A DNA stretch of 16,134 nucleotides from positions 1-16,134 of the forward strand of contig JBDTRY010000064.1 of the NCBI GenBank assembly GCA_039931435.1, given 5' to 3'. A model generated the notes under the pieces. It was not told the DNA's origin, did no database searches, and saw only the letters and a program-made list of their open reading frames with translations. This stretch comes from JBDTRY01 sp039931435. GTDB taxonomy: Bacteria > Acidobacteriota > Thermoanaerobaculia > Gp7-AA8. Position numbers and translations under genes: made by a program. Below, piece by piece: positions 1 to 5,627 of this stretch (position 1 is the first letter of the stretch; the number at the start of each line of letters is the position of its first letter).

Positions 1-710
1 CCGTAGGGATGCGCGGTGAACGCCGCGGCCAGAAACTGTTCGACCATCTTGCCGATGGGATTGCTGTCCGTGCGCATGCGGCGTTCTTCGTTGACGACAT
101 CCCGCTCCTTGTAGAACTCGCGCATGACCGGATCGATAAAGCGCTCCGATTCCAGGTAGGCCCACAACTCCAGACGGTTCGAGGGCAACGAGTAGAAATA
201 GGCCGTCTCGTCCGAAGATGTGAAGGCGTTGATCCCAACGCCCCCCTCGCGTTCGATGATCTCCGAGAATTCGTCCGTCTTCACATACTTGTCCGCTGCG
301 GCCACGGCGTCTTTCCAGTTCTTACGCAGTGCGGTCAGCTTCGCTTCGTCACGCCCGACTTCCTTGAGACGCTCCGCCTCGTACGCGCCGTAGGCCTTCT
401 CCACTTCTGCGAGGGCCTTTTTCTCCGCGGGCCAGTCGGTGCTTCCGATGTCCGGAGTGCCCTTAAAGGCCATGTGCTCGAACATGTGCGCCAGACCGGT
501 GATGCCCGGGACCTCCTGCGCGGAGCCGGCGTCTACATGGGTGAAAAACGAAAAAACGGGAGCCTCCGGACGTTGAATGACGAGGAGGGTCAGTCCGTTG
601 GGGAAGACCTTCTTCGTTACCCGTTTTTCGAACGAGGACAGGGACTGTGCGAAAGAGGAAATGGCGAAGGTCAGGCAAAGCAATGACGCGATCGTGGTCG
701 GCTTTCTCAT
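1..710 (-). CDS. M16 family zinc metallopeptidase, N-terminal part (runs off window)
   Basis: The first 236 residues of an exported insulinase/pitrilysin-type (M16) peptidase are present; the C-terminal part lies beyond position 1. A signal peptide is visible: basic MRKP, a hydrophobic core, then SSFAQ at about residues 18-22. The inverted zinc motif HMFEH is at residues 75-79 (His75, Glu78 catalytic, His79). The third zinc ligand is expected in VVNEERR, at Glu208 or Glu209. The conserved GVGINAFTSSDETAYF stretch is at about 157-172. Between the zinc motif and this stretch sits a charged K/E/A-rich helical insert (about residues 93-145) that typical M16 enzymes lack, although some bacterial subfamilies have such an insert. 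The ATG at 708-710 has a GGAG seven bases upstream. M16 proteins of this type are periplasmic and often act in pairs. The family call is secure; the substrate is unknown. Confidence 0.93.
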   Translation of the reverse strand, partial: MRKPTTIASLLCLTFAISSFAQSLSSFEKRVTKKVFPNGLTLLVIQRPEAPVFSFFTHVDAGSAQEVPGITGLAHMFEHMAFKGTPDIGSTDWPAEKKALAEVEKAYGAYEAERLKEVGRDEAKLTALRKNWKDAVAAADKYVKTDEFSEIIEREGGVGINAFTSSDETAYFYSLPSNRLELWAYLESERFIDPVMREFYKERDVVNEERRMRTDSNPIGKMVEQFLAAAFTAHPY

Positions 711-746
711 TTGAGCTCCGGAAGTCGTGAATTCGGACGAGGGCCA

Positions 747-775
747 TTTATATCGCCGGCGCGGCACGGGAGCAA
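747..775 (-). promoter_or_regulatory. Candidate promoter of the M16 peptidase gene
   Basis: Read on the minus strand there is TATAAA (752-747) preceded, after a 17-bp spacer, by TTGCTC (775-770). The -10 lies about 36 bases upstream of the peptidase start codon. The -10 is good and the -35 weak (TTG only). This is a pattern match, not a mapped start site. Confidence 0.4.
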
Positions 776-913
776 GTTAAAAGCCTGCCAGAGAGTGATT
801 TATGTAACAACTCTCGCGTTATCACCGCGGCATAAAAGGTGCATTTACTGACCTCCCGGCCCGCCGATGGATTCCTGAATCTGATCCCTCGCGCGCAGGC
901 AGGAGCGAGCCCG

Positions 914-1324
914 ATGACGGTAGTAGCGGAACAGCACATTGATCCCCGCGCTCGGGAAATCTACGTCGATGCCATGACTAGATTGATGGAGGCCGGGGTC
1001 GATTTTCTCGTCGTCGGCGCCTACGCCCACGCACCGATCCAGGCCACCCCCACCGGCGAACCACTGGAGATCATGCCCTTCCTGGGGTCGAGCCGCCCGG
1101 AGGAGCCGATCATCCGCTACCGCGCCAGCGTCGTCTTTCACGGACACGCCCATCACGGTAGTCTCGAGGGAAGAACAAAGAGCGACGTGCCGGTGTTCAA
1201 CGTCTGCTACCCGCTGTTGAAGCGAAGTTTCCCGGAAGAGCTGCCGTTCAGGTTCTACGACGTGCCTTCAGGGAGTGAGGCGGCAGATGCAGCTCAGCCC
1301 GAAGCGAGCGCCTTCACGACATGA
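914..1324 (+). pseudogene. Nucleotidyltransferase N-terminus fused in frame to metallophosphoesterase C-terminus (probable deletion remnant)
   Basis: The frame encodes 136 residues. Residues about 10-35 (AREIYVDAMTRL, AGVDFLVVGAYAHA) match the opening of a small nucleotidyltransferase family that usually reads roughly AGVPFLVGGAYAL. From PIQAT onward (about residue 36) the sequence is the end of a calcineurin-like metallophosphoesterase: GEPLEIMPFLGSSR, then the terminal metal-binding block VVFHGHAHHG and EGRTKSDVPVFNV. The nucleotidyltransferase catalytic Asp pair is missing. So are the phosphoesterase DxH, GDxxD and GNH blocks, so neither activity is expected. From memory, genes of these two families are often adjacent in bacteria, so an internal in-frame deletion joining them is the simplest explanation. 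The ATG at 914 has AGGAG about nine bases upstream; a more upstream ATG at 839 gives an N-terminus without family resemblance. It could still be translated as a stable small protein. Confidence 0.6.
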
Positions 1325-1367
1325 TTGACAGCGCGGGTGTGCCCACGCAGTCTGGAGCAAGACACTT

Positions 1368-1634
1368 ATGAATGATGCGGCAGGCCGATCAGGTTGCGAC
1401 CACGTTGGGCCAGTGGATCTGATAGCCATGGCGGAGGAGCATCTGCGCTCGCGAGGCGTCGACGAGACGGCATGGGAGGGTTTGCGGTTTGGCTTCGGCG
1501 AAGACGTCGAATCGCAGAAGCATAAGTCCGTCTACACCGAGGTCGAGCGTCGTGACGGTTCCTGGCTCGTGATCCGGCTCGAGCGACGCCCGGACCCGAT
1601 CGGCGAAGCGGATGCCGGGTTCGTCGAGAGGTGA
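1368..1634 (+). CDS. Small hypothetical protein, 88 residues
   Basis: I do not recognise a named family. The protein is acidic at the N-terminus, with a short predicted helix (LIAMAEEHLRSRG, residues 18-30). A beta-strand-like C-terminal half contains SVYTEVERRDGSWLVIRLERR, which has the look of a conserved compact domain. There are no membrane segments or cysteine motif. The ATG at 1368 has GGAG about ten bases upstream; an internal ATG at residue 21 is an alternative start. It follows the chimeric gene by 43 bases on the same strand and may share its transcript. Coding status is inferred from composition and from the plausible ribosome binding site. Confidence 0.5.
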   Translation: MNDAAGRSGCDHVGPVDLIAMAEEHLRSRGVDETAWEGLRFGFGEDVESQKHKSVYTEVERRDGSWLVIRLERRPDPIGEADAGFVER

Positions 1635-1810
1635 GCGTCAGACTCTGTCCGCTCGCCGGGATGACATTGTCGCCGCATGCGCAGCTCCGGTTCAATCAAA
1701 GCGTTGAGCGCAACCTGTCGTCCTGAAGGTCGCGCTAAGGATCTCTTCTGCCCTCCCCGCTTGTTCAATTCAAGCAGTTCTCGCGTTCGACCGGACGATG
1801 CCAGTGAAAC

Positions 1811-1836
1811 GAAAAACGGACCCGTGAAGGGTCCGT
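1811..1836 (-). terminator. Intrinsic terminator of recA
   Basis: On the minus strand an 8-bp perfect stem ACGGACCC/GGGTCCGT (1836-1829 with 1823-1816, loop of five) is followed by TTTTTCGTTT. It begins 26 bases past the recA stop codon, the expected position and shape for a Rho-independent terminator. It also indicates that recA is not co-transcribed with a downstream recX. Confidence 0.85.
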
Positions 1837-1862
1837 CTCGGGAGATTTGCTACGACCCGAAT

Positions 1863-2924
1863 CTACTTCGCGGCGACGCGCTCTTTCTTGACGGGATCCC
1901 CGCCTTCGATCACCGTGAGCTCGGGTCCGCCCATGCCCATTGCCTTGCGCAGTCTGCCCTCGAGCTCGCGCGAGAGGTCGGGGTTCTCCTGAATGAACGT
2001 CTTGGAGTTCTCGCGGCCCTGTCCCAGCCGCACGTCGCCATAGGAAAACCACGATCCGGATTTTTCCACGAGTTTATGCTCCAGAGCGAGGTCGATCAGT
2101 TCACCTTCCCTGGAAACGCCGTGCCCGTAGGTGACGTCGAACTCGGCGAAGCGGAACGGTGCCGCGCATTTGTTCTTCACCACCTTCACCTTCACGCGGG
2201 AGCCGATGACCTCGTCGCCTTCCTTGATCTGGTTCGTGCGGCGGATGTCCAGGCGCACTGAGGCGTAGAACTTCAGCGCCCGGCCGCCCGTGGTCGTTTC
2301 CGGACTTCCGAACATCACTCCGATTTTCTCGCGGATCTGGTTGATGAAGACCAGACAGGTCTTCGATTTCGAAACGATGCCCGTGAGCTTCCGCAGGGCC
2401 TGGGACATCAGCCGCGCCTGGAGTCCCACGTGACTGTCACCCATCTCTCCCTCGAGCTCGGCCCTGGGGACGAGAGCGGCCACGGAGTCGATGACGATGA
2501 CGTCGATGGCACCGGAGCGCACGAGCATCTCGGCGATCTCCAGCGCCTGTTCCCCGCTGTCCGGCTGCGAGACCAGCAGGTTGTCGATGTCCACACCGAG
2601 CTTGCTGGCATATTCGGCATCGAGGGCATGCTCGGCGTCGATGAAAGCCGCCAATCCTCCCGTCTTCTGGGCTTCGGCGATGATGTGCAATGAGAGCGTG
2701 GTCTTGCCGGAGGATTCCGGACCGTAGATCTCCACGATACGACCGCGCGGAACTCCACCGACACCGAGGGCGGCGTCGACGCCGATCGAGCCTGTCGAGA
2801 TCGAGCTGATGGCCAGGACTTCGCGCTGGCCCAGTCGCATGATGGAACCTTTTCCGAACTGTCGCTCGATCTGGTTCAGGGCGCTCTCGGCAGCTTTCAG
2901 TTTATCTGTTGGGACATTTGTCAT
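1863..2924 (-). CDS. recA: RecA recombinase
   Basis: The 353-residue protein is full length for bacterial RecA, the ATP-dependent strand-exchange protein of homologous recombination and co-protease for LexA in the SOS response. Visible are the N-terminal polymerisation helix (AAESALNQIERQFGKGSIMRL), Walker A GPESSGKT at 68-75, the catalytic Glu region IDAEHALD (Glu98), Walker B VIVIDS (142-147), DNA-binding loop L1 (about 153-166) and loop L2 after FINQIREKIGVMFG (193-206). The C-terminal domain is short and ends in a basic VKKERVAAK rather than an acidic tail. The ATG at 2924 is preceded by GAGGAG ten bases upstream. The gene is flanked by its own terminator and a long upstream region with a dyad, so it is probably a single-gene transcript. 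No recX or lexA is adjacent. Identification is certain. Confidence 0.99.
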   Translation of the reverse strand: MTNVPTDKLKAAESALNQIERQFGKGSIMRLGQREVLAISSISTGSIGVDAALGVGGVPRGRIVEIYGPESSGKTTLSLHIIAEAQKTGGLAAFIDAEHALDAEYASKLGVDIDNLLVSQPDSGEQALEIAEMLVRSGAIDVIVIDSVAALVPRAELEGEMGDSHVGLQARLMSQALRKLTGIVSKSKTCLVFINQIREKIGVMFGSPETTTGGRALKFYASVRLDIRRTNQIKEGDEVIGSRVKVKVVKNKCAAPFRFAEFDVTYGHGVSREGELIDLALEHKLVEKSGSWFSYGDVRLGQGRENSKTFIQENPDLSRELEGRLRKAMGMGGPELTVIEGGDPVKKERVAAK

Positions 2925-2949
2925 GAGTCGGTACGCTCCTCTATTTTAC

Positions 2950-2971
2950 CGTTTCTCAGGCTGGAGAAACG
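2950..2971. promoter_or_regulatory. 22-bp perfect dyad upstream of recA, candidate operator or leader hairpin
   Basis: CGTTTCTC (2950-2957), a six-base spacer AGGCTG, then GAGAAACG (2964-2971): two perfectly complementary 8-base arms. It lies 26-47 bases upstream of the recA start codon and immediately before its ribosome binding site. This position suits a repressor operator (recA is normally SOS-controlled) or a hairpin in the mRNA leader. The sequence does not match a LexA box I know, so the function is inference. Confidence 0.45.
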
Positions 2972-3167
2972 CGTCAGGTTTCATGAATTCTGCATTTCAA
3001 AAGCATCACGAAATCGACAGGCGTGTGTGCTCATCGAGTGTACGTCGCGGGTCATGAGTGGTCAAGAATGCCGGCCTTCTGAACCCGATGGATCGTCATT
3101 TCCCCACGGAGACTCGGCCACAGTCGCTGGCTAACGAGACTCGTTTCTACGGCGTGTGGAGTGGCGC

Positions 3168-3197
3168 GTGTCACCGGAGCAAATGGAGGTATAGAAT
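3168..3197 (+). promoter_or_regulatory. Candidate promoter of the lipoprotein gene
   Basis: GTGTCA (3168-3173) and TAGAAT (3192-3197, five of six matches to TATAAT) are separated by 18 bp, about 75 bases before the lipoprotein start. The -10 lies within an 11-mer, GTATAGAATCC (3189-3199), that also occurs upstream of the esterase gene at 13738-13748. Confidence 0.4.
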
Positions 3198-3271
3198 CCC
3201 GGTTTACCCTGAGCGACGCCTTTGCGTTCGTCTTTTTATTCCGAAGTTCAACCTCTTCAAAGGAGGACCCC

Positions 3272-3880
3272 ATGGCTCGTCGTGTTCTTTGTACGCTGGC
3301 CCTCGTCTCGTTGCTGGTACTCGCTTCCGGCTGCACTCGCAGTGAGACATCCAATACCCTGGCCACCGAGCAGGCATCCACCCAATCAGCTGCCGACCCC
3401 TCGGCCACGATCGTGGAACAGACCGCCACTCCGGCGACCGCTGCGAATGAAACCATGGCAACTAATCCGAATGCCATGCCCGCCTCCGCGCCAGAAACCG
3501 TCATCGCCCACGGAGACGGGGAAACTCCCGGAACACGCGTGGACGTTTACGAGCTGAAGCGCACCAGCGGCGATACGGTCACGCTCAAGTTCGCCCTGGT
3601 GAACAACGGAAAGAAGGAACTGGGCGGCTATGACTTCGGCAAGGCCGCCAACGACTACGACACGGTCGCGGATATCCATTTGCTCGAGCCGACGGAACGA
3701 ACGCAGTACGCGGTCATGCGCGATCCGGACAACAAGTGTGTGTGCAGTACCGGCGTGGGGGTGAAGACCGGTGAACAGAAGCGATACTGGGCAAAGTTTC
3801 CCGCTCCACCCGCCTCTTCGACGAAATTAACGGTTGTCGTTCCCCACTTCGAGCCGATCGAAGATGTGCCCGTGAGCTGA
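3272..3880 (+). CDS. Secreted lipoprotein with low-complexity linker and conserved C-terminal beta domain
   Basis: The protein has 202 residues. A lipoprotein signal is clear: MARR, a hydrophobic stretch, then the lipobox LASGC with Cys21 as the lipidated residue. Residues 22-80 are a Ser/Thr/Ala/Pro-rich linker. Residues about 85-202 form a predicted beta-rich domain: RVDVYELKRTSGDTVTLKF, then a VNNGKKEL turn, a CVC motif (Cys156, Cys158) in DNKCVCSTGVG, and YWAKFPAPPAS followed by TKLTVVVPHFEPIEDVPV. This last pattern recalls extracellular domains described in secreted proteins that precede or accompany OmpA-like modules, but I cannot name it securely. The start at 3272 has AGGAGG five bases upstream and puts the signal peptide exactly at the N-terminus. 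Likely outer-membrane or periplasmic; role unknown. Confidence 0.85.
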   Translation: MARRVLCTLALVSLLVLASGCTRSETSNTLATEQASTQSAADPSATIVEQTATPATAANETMATNPNAMPASAPETVIAHGDGETPGTRVDVYELKRTSGDTVTLKFALVNNGKKELGGYDFGKAANDYDTVADIHLLEPTERTQYAVMRDPDNKCVCSTGVGVKTGEQKRYWAKFPAPPASSTKLTVVVPHFEPIEDVPVS

Positions 3881-4032
3881 ACGGTCATTCCCTTGCCCTG
3901 GGGGAGGCGGGAGAGGCGCGACGAACGCGATCCGGGATTTCTGCGCCCTTCTCCGAAAACGGTCCGGGTTGCCATCTTCCAGAGATGCAGGTTTTGCAAT
4001 CTCCAGCAGCTGTCGCCAGCTTCGGCAGCGTT

Positions 4033-4054
4033 GCTCGATCGGGAATGATCGAGC
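4033..4054. repeat. Perfect 8-bp-arm dyad between convergent genes
   Basis: GCTCGATC (4033-4040), spacer GGGAAT, GATCGAGC (4047-4054). It lies between the 3' ends of the lipoprotein gene and the small membrane-protein gene. Neither strand carries a T-run after the stem, so it is not a standard intrinsic terminator. It could still protect the 3' ends or be chance. The rest of 3881-4127 shows nothing recognisable. Confidence 0.35.
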
Positions 4055-4127
4055 TGCTGTCCGATGAGAGTCATGTGTTTTCCCGACGCCTCCGAATAAG
4101 CAGAGCGCAAGCCAGCCCGCGGCGTTG

Positions 4128-4331
4128 TCATATCCAGCCGTAATGCCTGGCGATGGGAACTGCCGAGATCAGCAGCCCGATGACGATGATGAGCAACGCG
4201 TTCGAGAAAAAATACGGATAGATGACGAGGACGAAGCCAGTGATGAGGAAGAGAATGTCCTGCTCCCGTCTCCCGTAAACCATGTAGACGGTACCGACTG
4301 CTCCGAAGATGAGGCTGAGAAAGAGGCTCAT
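4128..4331 (-). CDS. Small integral membrane protein, 67 residues
   Basis: Almost the whole chain is hydrophobic: segments at about residues 2-18 (LFLSLIFGAVGTVYMVY), 26-41 (ILFLITGFVLVIYPYF) and 44-60 (ALLIIVIGLLISAVPIA), with short polar turns (GRREQD) and a charged end RHYGWI. This pattern, including YGRRE after helix one and a PYF...N turn before the last helix, resembles a family of short uncharacterised bacterial membrane proteins. The ribosome binding site is weak. The gene is convergent with the lipoprotein gene and divergent from the PAP2 gene. Function unknown. Confidence 0.7.
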   Translation of the reverse strand: MSLFLSLIFGAVGTVYMVYGRREQDILFLITGFVLVIYPYFFSNALLIIVIGLLISAVPIARHYGWI

Positions 4332-4462
4332 GCCATTGGCCCGCTCAAGCTACCCGGGAGATCCGCTTCCATGCCCAGTCATGATAGCGCCCGGAGAACC
4401 TGCACGCGGAGGCACCTGTGGGGACGCGGGTCAAAGGCATACTGTATCGTTCAGGGCAGACA

Positions 4463-5581
4463 ATGGACGACTCTTCGATTCCGTCGAACCCGGTCCCCGC
4501 TAAGACCATGGGTGTCCCGCGGACCATTCCCATCATGGCCAGGGTTCGGACGCTTCCTCTCGCCCTGCGTGGTCTCACGGCCATCCTGGTCATGCTGGCG
4601 TTGATGTCGGCACTCACGGCCTCCGTTGCATCGCTCGTAGGAGCGCCATTCACTCTCTGGTTCTCCGATACGCCGATCATGCTGGCGATGGTCCTCGTTC
4701 TTCTCGTGTTGATCAGCGGCGCCTGGGACTCCCTGCTCATCCTCGCCGGCCTGAACGCAACGCTGTTCGCGCGAACCACTAGGGGGGAGCGCCGCGCTCC
4801 CCTTGAGCGATGGCGACGGGCTGGCTTCTTCAGCGCCGCGCCCCTGGGCGCGCTGGCCATCGTCCTCCTCAGCGCTTATGCCGTTCTGCAGACCTCGAAC
4901 GTCACGCTTATCGATCTGACCATGCTCAATCGCGGGATCATCCACTGGCGCGATGCCGCGCTTTGGCGTATCGAAGCTCCGCTCTTCGCACTTCTGGAGC
5001 GAGTCCCGCTGAACGTGGCCTTCTTCGACTGGCTGTACCACACTTCCTGGATTATCCTGCTCACGGTCTGCTGCACCTTCGTCATCAAGGAGCGGAACGT
5101 GCGCCTCCTCCTTCACTTCTGTCTGGGAATGATCATCACCTTCTACCTGGGCAGGCTGGCAGGCTCTCTCGATCCGGTGAAGGGCCCGGCCTTCTTCGCG
5201 CCGGAGCATTTTCGATACGTCAGCAGTTCGGTGACGGGACTGATGATGCGCAGCATCGCCACGACCATGACGCTCGATCCGCAGGAAATGATGAAGAGCG
5301 GCATCCTCGTGGGCGGCGTAGCAGCGATGCCAAGCCTGCATCTGGCACTTGTTACGGTGACCACATTCTGGCTGGCGCAATTGCGACGCTGGACCCTGAT
5401 GCTCACACTGCCCTGGGTGGCTCTCATCTGGCTGGCTACGCTTGCCCTGGGCTGGCACTACGCTCTGGACGGCGTGGGCGGAATCGCCCTGGCGCTGCTC
5501 TGCGTGCCGCTGACACGATGGTACGGGCGGTGGTTCGCGCTGGACCGTGCCTATGAATTTCGACCAAAGACTTCAGAATGA
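4463..5581 (+). CDS. PAP2-superfamily membrane phosphatase/transferase
   Basis: The protein is a polytopic membrane protein of 372 residues with about eight hydrophobic segments (roughly 36-58, 72-97, 126-145, 193-208, 216-232, 283-304, 311-329, 337-355). Two PAP2 active-site blocks are clear: AMPSLH (288-293; catalytic His293) and WHYALD (331-336; His332 and Asp336 of the HxxxD signature). The first block (KxxxxxxRP) is degenerate, with LDPVKGPAFF (236-245) in its place. This arrangement resembles the inositol-phosphorylceramide-synthase-like branch, which transfers phospho-headgroups as well as hydrolysing lipid phosphates. ATG 4463 is preceded by AGGG; a GTG at 4418 and ATGs at 4509 and 4536 are alternatives. 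TACTGT just upstream may be the -10. Likely acts on a lipid phosphate in the inner membrane. Confidence 0.85.
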   Translation: MDDSSIPSNPVPAKTMGVPRTIPIMARVRTLPLALRGLTAILVMLALMSALTASVASLVGAPFTLWFSDTPIMLAMVLVLLVLISGAWDSLLILAGLNATLFARTTRGERRAPLERWRRAGFFSAAPLGALAIVLLSAYAVLQTSNVTLIDLTMLNRGIIHWRDAALWRIEAPLFALLERVPLNVAFFDWLYHTSWIILLTVCCTFVIKERNVRLLLHFCLGMIITFYLGRLAGSLDPVKGPAFFAPEHFRYVSSSVTGLMMRSIATTMTLDPQEMMKSGILVGGVAAMPSLHLALVTVTTFWLAQLRRWTLMLTLPWVALIWLATLALGWHYALDGVGGIALALLCVPLTRWYGRWFALDRAYEFRPKTSE

Positions 5582-5627
5582 GGGATGCAGTTCTGCAGAC
5601 GCACGCGCTGCCATAGCCCGCGGAGCC

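Larger units (their letters stand above)
2925..3271. other. Divergent recA / lipoprotein intergenic region
   Basis: This 347-bp region separates two divergently read genes. It holds the recA ribosome binding site (2936-2941), a 22-bp dyad (2950-2971) and a candidate plus-strand promoter (3168-3197). I searched by eye for an E. coli-type CTG-N10-CAG or Gram-positive GAAC-N4-GTTC LexA box and saw none. Nothing between about 2972 and 3160 looks like a gene or structured RNA. Confidence 0.5.

Noticed and set aside
2943..2948. TAAAAT on the minus strand as the recA -10
   Set aside because: It would start transcription inside the ribosome binding site, leaving a leader of about 12 bases; an unlikely layout for recA.
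4033..4054. Intrinsic terminator between the convergent genes
   Set aside because: A good stem but no T-run on either strand, so listed only as a dyad.
3655..4131. 158-residue minus-strand frame across the lipoprotein/membrane-protein gap
   Set aside because: Overlaps the lipoprotein gene, has no ribosome binding site or recognisable pattern.
4451..5458. 335-residue minus-strand reading frame
   Set aside because: Antisense to the PAP2 gene; charged, low-complexity translation without motifs, whereas the plus strand gives a clean membrane enzyme.
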